Source: Hyphomicrobiales bacterium (GTDB lineage Bacteria; Pseudomonadota; Alphaproteobacteria; Rhizobiales; Rhizobiaceae). From it: DNA of 64,000 nucleotides. This document shows positions 28,140 through 37,879 of this stretch, one piece after another (the stretch's first letter is position 1; the number at the start of each line of letters is the position of its first letter). The translations under genes and the position numbers were made by a program. The stretch spans positions 93,512 to 157,511 of the forward strand of contig UBZT01000025.1 in the NCBI GenBank assembly GCA_900470155.1. Direction: 5' to 3'. Below the pieces are notes generated by a model. That model did not search any database, was not told the origin of the DNA, and was given only the letters and a program-made list of their open reading frames with translations.

Positions 28140-29444
28140 ATGACGAAGACTGATATCGCAACCAGGGTTTTCAATCATGCCTGGAAGCTCGATCCGATCA
28201 TCCGCAGCCTGATCGACACCGATTTCTACAAGTTGCTGATGCTCCAGATGATCTGGAAGCTCTATCCGACAGTCAATGCCACCTTCACCCTGATCAACCG
28301 CACCACCTCGGTCCGCCTCGCCGACGAGATCGACGAGCAGGAACTGCGCGATCAACTGGATCATGTGCGCTCGCTCAGGCTGACCAAGAAGGAAATGATC
28401 TGGCTCGCCGGCAACACCTTCTATGGTCGCGCCCAGATTTTCGAACCGGAATTCCTTGCATGGCTCGGCAACCTGCAACTGCCGGAATACGAACTGCACA
28501 AACGCGATGGCCAGTATGAGCTGACGTTTCACGGTTCCTGGATGGAAACGACGCTGTGGGAAATCCCGGCGCTCGCCATCATCAACGAGTTGCGCAGCCG
28601 CGCCGCCATGCGCTCGCTCGGTTATTTTACCCTCGACGTGCTCTATGCCCGTGCCAAGGCCAAAATGTGGGCCAAGGTCGAGCGATTGGGCGAACTTCCG
28701 GGCCTGCGCATTTCCGATTTCGGCACCCGCCGTCGCCACAGCTTCCTGTGGCAGCGCTGGTGTGTCGATGCCCTGAAGGAAGGCATTGGCCCAGCCTTTA
28801 CCGGCACCAGCAACGTCCTGCTGGCGATGGATTCCGATCTCGAAGCCGTCGGAACCAATGCGCATGAACTGCCGATGGTGGTGGCAGCTCTGGCCAACAC
28901 CGATCAACAGCTTGCCGCCGCCCCATATCAGGTTCTGAAAGACTGGAACCGGCTTTATGGCGGCAATCTTCTGATTGTCCTGCCGGATGCCTTCGGCACG
29001 GCGTCCTTCCTGCGCGACGCACCGGAATGGGTCGCCGATTGGACCGGCTTCCGCCCGGACAGCGCACCGCCGATCGAAGGTGGCGAAAAGATCATCGACT
29101 GGTGGAAGAAGATGGGCCGTGATCCGCGCAAGAAGCTGCTGATCTTCTCCGATGGCCTCGATGTCGATGCGATCATCGATACCTACCGCCATTTCGCCGG
29201 CCGCGTGCGCATGAGCTTCGGCTGGGGCACCAATCTCACGAACGACTTTGCCGGCTGCGCCCCGCACGAGATTGCCGGACTAAAGCCGATTTCCATCGTC
29301 TGCAAGGTCGCCGAAGCCAATGGCCGGCCCGCAGTCAAGCTGTCGGACAATCCCCGCAAAGCCACCGGCGATCCCGCCGAGGTCGAACGTTACCTGAAGT
29401 TTTTCGGCTCACAGGACCGGGTCGAGCAGGCCGTCCTGGTCTAG
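28140..29444 (+). CDS. pncB: Nicotinate phosphoribosyltransferase
   Basis: PncB makes nicotinate mononucleotide from nicotinate and PRPP in NAD salvage. The protein has 434 residues from the ATG at 28140, the usual rhizobial length and N-terminus (MTKTDIATRVFNHAWKLDP); a GTG three codons upstream is less likely. Family motifs are DTDFYKLLMLQMIW, ISDFGTRRRHS, FTGTSNVLLA and FGWGTNLTND. It shares use of PRPP with the phn and upp pathways but is not linked to them in an operon. Confidence 0.94.
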   Translation: MTKTDIATRVFNHAWKLDPIIRSLIDTDFYKLLMLQMIWKLYPTVNATFTLINRTTSVRLADEIDEQELRDQLDHVRSLRLTKKEMIWLAGNTFYGRAQIFEPEFLAWLGNLQLPEYELHKRDGQYELTFHGSWMETTLWEIPALAIINELRSRAAMRSLGYFTLDVLYARAKAKMWAKVERLGELPGLRISDFGTRRRHSFLWQRWCVDALKEGIGPAFTGTSNVLLAMDSDLEAVGTNAHELPMVVAALANTDQQLAAAPYQVLKDWNRLYGGNLLIVLPDAFGTASFLRDAPEWVADWTGFRPDSAPPIEGGEKIIDWWKKMGRDPRKKLLIFSDGLDVDAIIDTYRHFAGRVRMSFGWGTNLTNDFAGCAPHEIAGLKPISIVCKVAEANGRPAVKLSDNPRKATGDPAEVERYLKFFGSQDRVEQAVLV

Positions 29445-29608
29445 GAGATACCTTAAGATGCGGTGTCTGCCGTTTGGCCGGAATGTCCCGAACGGGATGT
29501 CGGGTGGCGTTTGTTAAATCTGCAGGTCAAGGCTGAAAGCCCTGCGCAAGCCACCTTGTTGATGTTCATCATGAGCCGAGATGATTCGGTGATATGGGGA
29601 CATGTAAG

Positions 29609-29764
29609 ATGATTGAGGGACCGGATCAGTATTTTGAGCAGCAGGACATGGCGATCAAGCTGATGCTGCTGGAAAACAAGGCTGACGAGTTGACCAACAT
29701 TTTGGTTGCTGCCTTGCAGGATGCGTTGAAGCTTCTCGAAGACGAGATGGACACCGTTCACTGA
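29609..29764 (+). CDS. Small acidic helical protein, 51 residues, unknown
   Basis: A short frame MIEGPDQYFEQQDMAIKLML continues to DEMDTVH and ends in TGA. A GGGGA ribosome site lies 8 bases before the ATG. From about residue 10 the sequence has heptad-like Leu/Ile/Met spacing and alternating Glu/Lys, suggesting one amphipathic helix that could form a coiled coil. It ends 16 bases before the convergent tadC stop. No family is recognised; coding status rests on the ribosome site and protein-like composition. Confidence 0.5.
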   Translation: MIEGPDQYFEQQDMAIKLMLLENKADELTNILVAALQDALKLLEDEMDTVH

Positions 29765-29780
29765 GCCTGTCCGGCCGGGC

Positions 29781-30764
29781 TTAGAACCGGTCGGAAACCT
29801 GAATGCCGGCCGGTCCGAGAATGACCGCGACGAGTACCGGCAGGAAGAACAGGATCATCGGCACGGTCAGCTTCGGCGGCAATGCTGCGGCCTTCTTCTC
29901 GGCTTCGTTCATCCGTTCGTCGCGCCCTTCCTGGGCGAGTACCCGCAAAGCCTGGGCGATCGGCGTTCCGTATCGCTCGGCCTGGATCAGCGCCTGCATC
30001 ACATTTTTCACGCCGTCGAGCTGTGTGCGGGTCCCGAGATTTTCCAGCGCCTGCCGGCGATCCGGCAGAAATGAAAGTTCCGCGGTCGTCAGGACCATTT
30101 CTTCGGCCAGTTCCGGAGACTGTTCACCGATTTCGTCCGCCACCCGCCGCATCGCTGCTTCGATGGAAATGCCGGATTCGACGCAGATCAGCATCAGGTC
30201 GAGTGCATCGGGCCATGCCCGGCGGATCGAGTGCTGACGTTTTCCGATCCGGTTCGAAACATAGATATTCGGCAGATAGAAACCGATATAGCCGCCGACT
30301 ATGGTGGCGAATAGCCGGACCGGCAGTGGCCTCTCGGCAAGATTGCCGAGTGCGAAGATCCAGATTGCCGTGACGACGAGTGTCGCGAAAGGCAGCAGGA
30401 AACGTGCCAGCAGGAAGATGTTGAGGGCGTTTTGCGAGCGAAGGCCGGCCGCCTTCAGCTTGTCCATCGTCGTGTCGTCGACCAGCGCCTTGCGCAGGTT
30501 GAACCGTTCGACAAGCTGGCGCACAGACTGGTTGTTGTTGGCACGAAGCGACGCCTTGCCTTGCGCGTCGGCGTTCAGTCGCGCGCGTTCGCGTGCCCGG
30601 ATCTGGTCGCGCTCGGTCGAGACGGCGCGCATGCGCTTGTTCAGGTCGCCTCGCTCCAGCATCGGCATGACAAGCGTGTACAGGGTTGCAAAAACCGCAA
30701 GTGCCACCAGCACTGCGATGATCAGGGTAGGGTCGGTAACGCGGGCGGCCCAGTCTTCGCTCAT
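29781..30764 (-). CDS. tadC: Tad pilus inner-membrane protein TadC (GspF family)
   Basis: TadC is one of the two GspF-like platform proteins of the Flp/Tad pilus machine. The 327-residue protein has a hydrophobic N-terminal segment, a cytosolic domain with LMLICVESGISIEAAMRRVA, and two C-terminal membrane helices. It corresponds to CtpI of Agrobacterium. It is the last gene of the minus-strand pilus block, 12 bases after tadB. Confidence 0.9.
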   Translation of the reverse strand: MSEDWAARVTDPTLIIAVLVALAVFATLYTLVMPMLERGDLNKRMRAVSTERDQIRARERARLNADAQGKASLRANNNQSVRQLVERFNLRKALVDDTTMDKLKAAGLRSQNALNIFLLARFLLPFATLVVTAIWIFALGNLAERPLPVRLFATIVGGYIGFYLPNIYVSNRIGKRQHSIRRAWPDALDLMLICVESGISIEAAMRRVADEIGEQSPELAEEMVLTTAELSFLPDRRQALENLGTRTQLDGVKNVMQALIQAERYGTPIAQALRVLAQEGRDERMNEAEKKAAALPPKLTVPMILFFLPVLVAVILGPAGIQVSDRF

Positions 30765-30776
30765 GCCTTGCCGCTC

Positions 30777-31787
30777 CTAGATATCGAAGTTGATCATGTT
30801 GCGCATGACCAACAGGCCGATGCTCATCCACACCGCGGATGCGCCGAGGATCATGTGTCCGCGCGAGTCGGTGAAAAGGATCATGATATAGGCGGGTGAC
30901 GTCATGTAGACGAGGAAGGCGACGATGAATGGCAGGGCACCGATAATCGCCGCAGACGCCTTGGCTTCCATCGATAGCGCACTGACCTTTGCCCGCATTT
31001 TTTTGCGGTCACGCAGCACCCGTGACAGGTTGGCGAGCGCTTCGGAAAGGTTGCCGCCTGCTTGTCCCTGGATGGCGATGACAATGGCAAAGAAGCTGAT
31101 CTCGGACAGCTGCATGGTCTGATACATGCGCGCGCAGGCTTCCGGCACGCTGAGACCCATCTGCTGCGCATCGACGACCCGCCGAAACTCGGTTTTCACC
31201 GGTTCCTGACCATCAGCCGCGATCATCCGGATTGCATCGTTGAGCGGCAGGCCGGAACGGATGGAGCGGGTCATCACGTCGAGCGAGTTGGGGAATTCGT
31301 TGATGAACTGCTTCTGCCGACGTTTGATCAGGAAACCGAGGATCCATCGAGGCAGGCCGACGGCGGTCACGAAGCCCAAGCCGCCAATGACCAGCGGCGG
31401 CAGGCCCATCACGAAGGTGCCGACAACGACGAAGATGCCGAGCAAGGCGCTCAGCAGGAAAAAATGCGTCGGCGTCAGGGGCAGGTTGGCCTGGGTCAAT
31501 TTGCCTTTCAGGCTGGTTTGTTTGGCCTTTTTCGACTTTTCCTGCTTCTTTTCCAGCTCTTTCAGCGAGTCCTGCACTGATTTTCGACGCTTGGAGATCT
31601 CCAGCACCCTGTCGCGGGCTGCCTTGACCTGGGTGAGGTCGGTTTCCGCCGATTTCACCCGGCTGATCCGGGTCGCGGTCTTCTTGTCAGTTTCGATGCG
31701 GGTATACAGAACCCCATAGGCCACCGCGCCGGTCGAGATCGCGGCGAGCATGACGATGGCCAGTATGGTCGGATCGATACCGAACAT
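30777..31787 (-). CDS. tadB: Tad pilus inner-membrane protein TadB (GspF family)
   Basis: TadB is the partner platform protein of TadC, 336 residues. A membrane helix at the N-terminus is followed by a very basic, coiled-coil-like stretch (LKELEKKQEKSKKAKQTSLKGK), then further helices and the GspF domain (GLPLNDAIRMIA; IVIAIQGQAGGNLSEAL). A TTG three codons upstream overlaps cpaF, but AAGGGGA is better spaced from the ATG at 31787. It corresponds to CtpH. Confidence 0.9.
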   Translation of the reverse strand: MFGIDPTILAIVMLAAISTGAVAYGVLYTRIETDKKTATRISRVKSAETDLTQVKAARDRVLEISKRRKSVQDSLKELEKKQEKSKKAKQTSLKGKLTQANLPLTPTHFFLLSALLGIFVVVGTFVMGLPPLVIGGLGFVTAVGLPRWILGFLIKRRQKQFINEFPNSLDVMTRSIRSGLPLNDAIRMIAADGQEPVKTEFRRVVDAQQMGLSVPEACARMYQTMQLSEISFFAIVIAIQGQAGGNLSEALANLSRVLRDRKKMRAKVSALSMEAKASAAIIGALPFIVAFLVYMTSPAYIMILFTDSRGHMILGASAVWMSIGLLVMRNMINFDI

Positions 31788-31792
31788 TGCGA

Positions 31793-33274
31793 TCAAATCC
31801 CCTTGGATTTCTGTTCCATGGCGTCGAGAGACGCAGCAAGTCTGCGATCTTCGTTGTAGTAGCGGGCGCGGTCCCAGAAATGCGGCTTGCCGATACCGGT
31901 CGACATGTGCCGGCCGATGATCTTGCCGTGCGCGTCTTCGCCTTCGATTTCGTAGCGCATCAGATCCTGGGTGATGATCACGTCGCCTTCCATGCCGATA
32001 ACCTCGGTAATATGGGTGATGCGACGCGATCCGTCACGCAGTCGGGCGGCCTGGATGATGATGTCGATCGAACCGGAAATGATTTCACGCACCGTTTTGG
32101 CCGGCAGCGTGAAGCCGCCCATGGCAATCATCGATTCCATGCGGGAAAGGCATTCGCGCGGCGTATTGGCGTGGATCGTGCCCATCGAGCCGTCGTGGCC
32201 GGTGTTCATCGCCTGCAGCAGGTCGAAAACCTCGGGTCCGCGCACTTCGCCGACGATGATGCGTTCCGGGCGCATACGAAGGCAGTTCTTCACGAGATCG
32301 CGCATGGTGATCTCGCCTTCGCCTTCGATGTTCGGCGGACGTGTTTCCAGTCGCACCACATGCGGCTGCTGCAGTTGCAGTTCGGCCGTGTCCTCGCAGG
32401 TGATGATGCGTTCGTCGGTATCGATGAACGCGGTGAGGCAGTTCAGCAGCGTCGTCTTGCCTGAACCGGTGCCGCCGGAGATGACGACGTTGCAGCGAAC
32501 GCGCCCGATAATTTGCAGCACCTCGGCGCCTTCCGGCGTGATGGCGCCGAATTTCACCAGCTGGGCAAGATTGAGCTTGTCCTTCTTGAACTTACGAATG
32601 GTCAGAGCCGGACCGTCGATCGCCAGCGGCGGTGCGATGACGTTGACGCGCGAGCCGTCGGGCAGGCGGGCGTCGCAGATCGGGCTCGATTCATCGACGC
32701 GGCGACCCACCTGGCTGACGATGCGCTGGCAGATCGACAACAGCTGGGCATTGTCGCGGAAACGGATTTCCGACTCGATCGTCTTGCCGCCGACTTCGAT
32801 GAAGGTCTGGCCCGAGCCGTTGACCATAATGTCGGCGATGTCGTCGCGTGCCAGCAATGGCTCAAGCGGCCCGTAGCCCAGCACGTCATTGCAGATGTCT
32901 TCGAGCAGTTCTTCCTGCTCTGAGATCGACATCGCGAAATTCTTGATCGTGATGATGTCGTTGACGATGTCGCGGATTTCTTCGCGCGCGCTCTCGCCAT
33001 CGAGCTTGGCCAGCTGCGACAGGTCGATCGTGTCGATCAGCGCCGAAAACACCTGGCTTTTGGTGTCGTAGTAGTCGTCCGCCCGGGGCGGGCGCTTGCG
33101 GCCGGGGGCCTGCAGCGGCGGCGGAGCCACCTGTTGGCGAGCCTCCGCATTGCCAGGCTCCAGCAGGCTGGTTGCGGACCGTCCTGCCGAACTGGCAGCC
33201 GGGGGCTGCGCCGGTATCGTGCCAACGCCCGATCCGCCTTTGCCAAAACCCTCGCCGCCGCGTTTGCCAAACAT
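31793..33274 (-). CDS. cpaF: Tad pilus assembly ATPase CpaF/TadA
   Basis: This hexameric secretion ATPase powers both extension and retraction of Tad pili. The 493-residue protein has a low-complexity, Gly/Pro-rich N-terminus (about 60 residues), then the CpaF domain with Walker A GGTGSGKTTLLN, the Asp box ITCEDTAELQL, Walker B RIIVGEVRGPE and the His box GHDGSMGTIHANTPRE. It corresponds to CtpG. Its start is 27 bases from the cpaE stop. Confidence 0.95.
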   Translation of the reverse strand: MFGKRGGEGFGKGGSGVGTIPAQPPAASSAGRSATSLLEPGNAEARQQVAPPPLQAPGRKRPPRADDYYDTKSQVFSALIDTIDLSQLAKLDGESAREEIRDIVNDIITIKNFAMSISEQEELLEDICNDVLGYGPLEPLLARDDIADIMVNGSGQTFIEVGGKTIESEIRFRDNAQLLSICQRIVSQVGRRVDESSPICDARLPDGSRVNVIAPPLAIDGPALTIRKFKKDKLNLAQLVKFGAITPEGAEVLQIIGRVRCNVVISGGTGSGKTTLLNCLTAFIDTDERIITCEDTAELQLQQPHVVRLETRPPNIEGEGEITMRDLVKNCLRMRPERIIVGEVRGPEVFDLLQAMNTGHDGSMGTIHANTPRECLSRMESMIAMGGFTLPAKTVREIISGSIDIIIQAARLRDGSRRITHITEVIGMEGDVIITQDLMRYEIEGEDAHGKIIGRHMSTGIGKPHFWDRARYYNEDRRLAASLDAMEQKSKGI

Positions 33275-33301
33275 GAGCTCTACCCGTTCCCGTCTTGCGG
33301 T

Positions 33302-34591
33302 TTACTTCTTGCGAAGTTTGCCGATCAGCGAGCCGAGGCCCGCCTTCTTCGGCTTCTTCATCGTTGCACGGCCAGTCACCAGATGTGCCAGCTGCGAAAA
33401 GGTCTCCGCGGTCGGCGACTTGGCATCCATTTCGGAGATCATCCGACCGCTATTGGTCGCCGTGCCGAACAGCATCGCATCGAAGGGAATGATCGCAACC
33501 GGCTCGATTTCCAGCGGCTCGAAGAAATCCTGCGGCGAAATTTCTGGGCGCTTGGGCATTCCCACCTGGTTGAGTATCAGATGCGGTGCCTTGTCGTTCG
33601 GCCGCAGTTTCTTCAGCGCATCGACCATGTTTTTTGCATTGCGCAAATTGGCGAGATCCGGTGCGCAGGTGATGACGATCTCGTCGGCATCCGACAGAAC
33701 GGTGCGGGTCCAGTCCGACCAGCTGTGCGGCAGGTCGAGGACGGTGATCGGGGCACTGCGTTGCAGCAGTTCGAGAATCGGCTGGAAGGCGCCGCTCTCG
33801 TAGTCATATCCGCGATCCAGCATCGAGGGCGCTGCCAGCAGTGACAGGTTGCGCGAGCAATTGGCCAGCAGGCGATCGAGGAAAACTTCATCGAGACGCT
33901 CGGGCGAGAAAACGGCCTCCGCCATGCCAAGTGCCGGGTCCTGGTCAAAATCGATATTGGCGGTTCCGAACGGCAAGTCGAGATCCGCAAGCACGGTCTC
34001 GGTCGAAAACAGTGTCGAGATGCCGAAGGCGCAATTGTGGGCGATCGTCGAGGAGCCGACGCCGCCCTTGGCACCGATAAAGGCGATGCTTTTGCCCAGC
34101 GGTTCCGCTTCCGGATCGACAAAGATCCCGGCGATGGCGCTCATGATATCGGCCATTGAAAATGGCGCGACGATGTATTCGGAAATGCCGCTGCGCATCA
34201 GTTCCCGGTAGAGCGCAATGTCGTTGTGCCGTCCGACGATGATCACCCGGGAGCTTGGGTCGCAGACCTCGGCAAGGGGCGCAAGCTCCGCCAGCAGGTG
34301 TGCCGGCGCAGCTTCGGTTTCCAGGATGATCAGGTTCGGTGTCGGCGTTGAGGCAAACATGTTGGCCGCAGCGCTGATATTGCCATGGGTGATGCGCAGG
34401 CTGACCCGTGCCAGGCGCCGATCGTTGGCGCATTGTTCCATCACCCGCTGCACGCTGTCGGTGAGGCAGAAGGCGTGCACGGAAATACGTGGCAACGGTC
34501 GCAGGGCTTCGACGTCGCCAGCGATCACCGGCTCCGCCGATCCGCGGCTGCCGCCAGGTCCTTCCTCGAATTCGTAATCGATCGCGCTCAT
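33302..34591 (-). CDS. cpaE: Tad pilus localisation ATPase CpaE/TadZ
   Basis: CpaE is a MinD/ParA-like protein that positions the pilus machine at the pole. The 429-residue protein has an N-terminal receiver-like domain followed by a ParA-type domain with the deviant Walker A GAKGGVGSSTIAHN. In it the usual Lys-Thr is replaced by Ser-Ser, as in several CpaE/TadZ proteins. The C-terminus is basic (KKPKKAGLGSLIGKLRKK). It corresponds to CtpF. Confidence 0.92.
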   Translation of the reverse strand: MSAIDYEFEEGPGGSRGSAEPVIAGDVEALRPLPRISVHAFCLTDSVQRVMEQCANDRRLARVSLRITHGNISAAANMFASTPTPNLIILETEAAPAHLLAELAPLAEVCDPSSRVIIVGRHNDIALYRELMRSGISEYIVAPFSMADIMSAIAGIFVDPEAEPLGKSIAFIGAKGGVGSSTIAHNCAFGISTLFSTETVLADLDLPFGTANIDFDQDPALGMAEAVFSPERLDEVFLDRLLANCSRNLSLLAAPSMLDRGYDYESGAFQPILELLQRSAPITVLDLPHSWSDWTRTVLSDADEIVITCAPDLANLRNAKNMVDALKKLRPNDKAPHLILNQVGMPKRPEISPQDFFEPLEIEPVAIIPFDAMLFGTATNSGRMISEMDAKSPTAETFSQLAHLVTGRATMKKPKKAGLGSLIGKLRKK

Positions 34592-34625
34592 GCTATCTTC
34601 CTGTCCTTGAGGGCATCAAGCCGCA

Positions 34626-35351
34626 TCATTCCGTAGAGGTGTCGCTGCCTTCGCGATAAAGGCCGATGACATTCGACCGTCGCGTCGCATCGATCGGCGC
34701 CATGGCTCTCGGTGTCACCAGGTCCATCGGGTTGGCGATCTGGGCGGCAAGGTTGCTCTGCGTGGCACAACCGAAGTTGTGATAGTTTTGATTGCTGAAC
34801 GTGTTGTTCTGCAGATCTTCCGGCCACTCGCCGCACTGGTTGGTGACCGCCGTGATCGCGACATAGCTCAGCCGCACGGGCGCCGCGTCGCCGGTGGGCG
34901 ATGCCTGGTAGGATGTTTCGATGATCCGGTTGCTCTTCACGCCGCGTGCCGTCAGCACTTTCTTGATCTCTGCCCGGACGTTGGCCGCCGCACCCGAATT
35001 GGCGGACCCATGTGGCAGCATGATCTGGATCGTTCCCGAAGAGGTGGAGAGATAGTCCGAGGCAAAGCCGCCGATTGAATCCTGCACGCCGTTCGAAAGC
35101 TTGTGGTCGCCCGAGGCGATCGGAATGTCGAGCGTATGTTCGACTTCGTTCAGCGTTATGGGATGGCGCGTGCGATAATCATCGGGGATTGCGCCCGTCG
35201 ACATATTGTCCTTGTTGGTCCCGCATCCGGCAAGCATGGCGGCGGAACCGATCATCAGGGCCGTCATCGCGATGCGATACAGGTTGCGGTTTTTGCGATC
35301 TGAGGCCATGGCTGGCTGGCTTTCCTTGGCGTGCAGCGTGGTGTTGCTCAT
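34626..35351 (-). CDS. cpaD: Tad pilus outer-membrane lipoprotein CpaD
   Basis: CpaD is a lipoprotein partner of the CpaC secretin. The 241-residue protein has a hydrophobic export signal ending in a lipobox (MLAGC), followed by the CpaD domain (HPITLNEVEHTLDIPI). GGAGG lies 13 bases before the chosen ATG. A GTG at 35375 overlaps the cpaC stop but has no ribosome site. It corresponds to CtpE. Confidence 0.88.
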   Translation of the reverse strand: MSNTTLHAKESQPAMASDRKNRNLYRIAMTALMIGSAAMLAGCGTNKDNMSTGAIPDDYRTRHPITLNEVEHTLDIPIASGDHKLSNGVQDSIGGFASDYLSTSSGTIQIMLPHGSANSGAAANVRAEIKKVLTARGVKSNRIIETSYQASPTGDAAPVRLSYVAITAVTNQCGEWPEDLQNNTFSNQNYHNFGCATQSNLAAQIANPMDLVTPRAMAPIDATRRSNVIGLYREGSDTSTE

Positions 35352-35371
35352 TGCGATCTTGAAACCTCCGC

Positions 35372-36931
35372 TCACTTGTAAATAAACCCGACGGCACCGT
35401 GATACTGGCCGGCGGAACCAGCGGTTTCGCGGCGGCCATAGACCTTGTTCACCCGGTTAAGGAAGAAGGTTGCGCCATCGTTTTCAGGGTTGAAATTGTC
35501 ATCGGGACGGGACAGCGCACCACGGGCCACCGGGCGCACCAGATAAGGCGTCGCGATGATCACCAGTTCGGTTTCGCTACGCTGGAAGTCCTTGCTGCGG
35601 AACAGTGTGCCGAGGATCGGTACCTTGGAAAGGCCCGGCAGTCCCGACATGGCCTGGCGGATGTTGTCCTGCACGAGACCGGCAATCACGATCGAACCGC
35701 CCGACGGCAACTCGACGGTCGTCGAGGCCTCGCGCTTGCGGATCGACAGATAGGTCGATCCTGGGATTGAATTCGAAGTGTTGCCGGTGACAACCGAGCC
35801 CTCCCAGGTCGGTTCAGACACATTCGTCTCGATTTTCAGGCTGATCCGCCCTGGCGCCAGCACGACGGGACGGAAATTCAGTTCGATGCCATAGTCGACC
35901 GTCTCGCTGGTACGGCTCAGCGTTGCCTGCCCCGTCTCGTTGTCGACGTCGATTTCCTGCTCGGCGGCCATGCGATATTCGCCGCCGACATAGAACTTGG
36001 CCTGCTCGCCGGAGATTGCCGTCAGGCTCGGTTCCGCCAGGGTGCGCATGACGCCGGCCTGTTCCATGGCATTGATATAGGTGGTGATGCCCAGGCCACC
36101 GATGCCGGCCGTGATGCTGGCCGTGCTTGTTGGGTCGATGGAATTGCCCAGGTTGGATGGGTTGGCATAGCTGATCCCCGTCGAACCATCGGAAATGCTG
36201 CCGGAGAAACCAAGCTGTTTCAGCACCTGCCGGCTGACTTCCGCAACGGTGACCTTCAGCGTCACCTGATCCTCGCCCTCGATCTGCAACAGGTTGACGA
36301 TCTGCGATTCCTGTCGCGCTTCGGCATAGATCGCCACGTCACCGCCATTGTCCCCGCCCTCGGCTGTGAGGTTGCGCGTGGTGGCTTCACCGCCCTGCAG
36401 GAAAGCCTGTGCCAGGCTTTGTGCACGTGCCGCGTCCTGTGGTGTGCGTACACTTCCGGTCAGCACGATATTGTCGGACACGATCTCAATCTTGATATCG
36501 GATTCAGGAATGAAGCGGCGCAGATTGGCTTCGAGGCCGGCGATATCACGCTCGATCTCGATATCGAGGCTGATGATTTCCTGGCCGTCGGCGCCGAAGA
36601 TGAAGATATTGGTTTGCCCGACGGTCTTGCCGAAGAGGTAGATTCGGCGCGACGAGCGCGTCACGGCATCCGCCATCGTCGGATCAGCCACCAGGATGTC
36701 ATGCGCGTCGGCGGGCAGGTCGACCACAAGCGCCTTGTTGAGGCCGAGCTTGACGGTCTTGCGCCGGCCGGGACCCGCATCGGTGATCCGCAGCACGCTT
36801 TCCTGGGCAGCTTCCGCGGCGGGAAGCTTGAAGGCATATTGGGCAAAATGGTTTGGAATGCTGGTGAAGGCCAGAGCGAATGCAACGCTGCCGGCCAGGG
36901 AAACACGAATTCTTTCGCGGATGCTTTTCAT
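35372..36931 (-). CDS. cpaC: Tad pilus secretin CpaC/RcpA
   Basis: This is the outer-membrane secretin through which the pilus exits. The protein has 519 residues from the ATG at 36931 (GGGGGA 7 bases upstream; the overlapping GTG at 36949 is less likely). It has a signal peptide, a pilus N-terminal domain (LNKALVVDLPADAHDILVADP), a BON-like domain (LTGSVRTPQDAARAQSLAQ) and the secretin core ending in the segment VELPSGGSIVIAGLVQDN. It corresponds to CtpD. Confidence 0.93.
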   Translation of the reverse strand: MKSIRERIRVSLAGSVAFALAFTSIPNHFAQYAFKLPAAEAAQESVLRITDAGPGRRKTVKLGLNKALVVDLPADAHDILVADPTMADAVTRSSRRIYLFGKTVGQTNIFIFGADGQEIISLDIEIERDIAGLEANLRRFIPESDIKIEIVSDNIVLTGSVRTPQDAARAQSLAQAFLQGGEATTRNLTAEGGDNGGDVAIYAEARQESQIVNLLQIEGEDQVTLKVTVAEVSRQVLKQLGFSGSISDGSTGISYANPSNLGNSIDPTSTASITAGIGGLGITTYINAMEQAGVMRTLAEPSLTAISGEQAKFYVGGEYRMAAEQEIDVDNETGQATLSRTSETVDYGIELNFRPVVLAPGRISLKIETNVSEPTWEGSVVTGNTSNSIPGSTYLSIRKREASTTVELPSGGSIVIAGLVQDNIRQAMSGLPGLSKVPILGTLFRSKDFQRSETELVIIATPYLVRPVARGALSRPDDNFNPENDGATFFLNRVNKVYGRRETAGSAGQYHGAVGFIYK

Positions 36932-36945
36932 TGTGTGTCCCCCAC

Positions 36946-37764
36946 TCACTTCATGGAATCGGCGGCTGAGCTGGTGGATTTCACCACCGCGCCCGACTTG
37001 ATGACCTGGATCGTCGGCTGACCGGAACTTCCGCTCAGCAGGTAATCGGCGGCGGTGGTATCTTCTTCCTGGGCGTCGGCAACCGAGCGCAGCGCCAGCG
37101 ACAGCCGGTCGGCCATCTGCTGTGCGACGGCCATTACCTTTGTCTGGTCTGGCGTCAGTTCCAGTGTTGCCGTTGTCGCCAGCACGGATTTGGAGCCGTC
37201 CGGCTGTTCTTCGATCTGTTGGTCGACCGCAAGCACGCGCACGTTCGACAGCACCGTTTCCGTCAGATAATTGTTCTCATCACCCTTACGAACCATGATC
37301 ACATCGACCCGGTCATTCGGCAGAATAAAACCGCCGGCACCCGTGGCAACCGAGATTTCCGTGGCGACGGCGCGCTTGCCCGATGGCAGCAGCGACGAGA
37401 GGATGCGGGAGGAGGGATCGGCGATTTTTTCGCGCCGCAGCGGCTCGCCCTCAAACAGCGGCAAGCGAACCACGACGCCGGTCAGTTCGGTGACGGCCTG
37501 CGGTCTGGTGGTTTCGGTAATGAAGCCATCGACGACGCTGCCTTCCGGCCAGGCCATCCAGCGCATGGCGCTTTCATCGAGCCTTGCACCGACAGGCAGG
37601 TTCTTGGCCGACACAAGCACATTGATCGTCGGTTCCCGCTCGACCACGGCATCGGCTTGCTGAATGGTGACGGATGTTCGCCCGCTGAGACGCATGGCCA
37701 GCAGACCGGCCATGCCGGCGGCCACGATGGCAACTGCGAGGATGATGATACGAGCGGGCTTCAT
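36946..37764 (-). CDS. cpaB: Tad pilus assembly protein CpaB/RcpC
   Basis: CpaB is a periplasmic, membrane-anchored assembly factor with a SAF domain. The 272-residue protein has one N-terminal hydrophobic segment, then the SAF-like region VLVSAKNLPVGARLDESAM and the RcpC segment FILPNDRVDVIMVRK. Its stop overlaps the first possible start of cpaC. It corresponds to CtpC. A 115-base gap with A/T-rich sequence separates it from cpaA. Confidence 0.92.
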   Translation of the reverse strand: MKPARIIILAVAIVAAGMAGLLAMRLSGRTSVTIQQADAVVEREPTINVLVSAKNLPVGARLDESAMRWMAWPEGSVVDGFITETTRPQAVTELTGVVVRLPLFEGEPLRREKIADPSSRILSSLLPSGKRAVATEISVATGAGGFILPNDRVDVIMVRKGDENNYLTETVLSNVRVLAVDQQIEEQPDGSKSVLATTATLELTPDQTKVMAVAQQMADRLSLALRSVADAQEEDTTAADYLLSGSSGQPTIQVIKSGAVVKSTSSAADSMK

Positions 37765-37879
37765 GATCGATCCTTGGACGGCACGACAGATTCTGCCGAC
37801 CAGATTGATCAGGAATTGGTGTACTTATAGTTAATGAGACGCTTACAATTGTGGTTAACGGGAAGTTTCTTCGCCGCGA

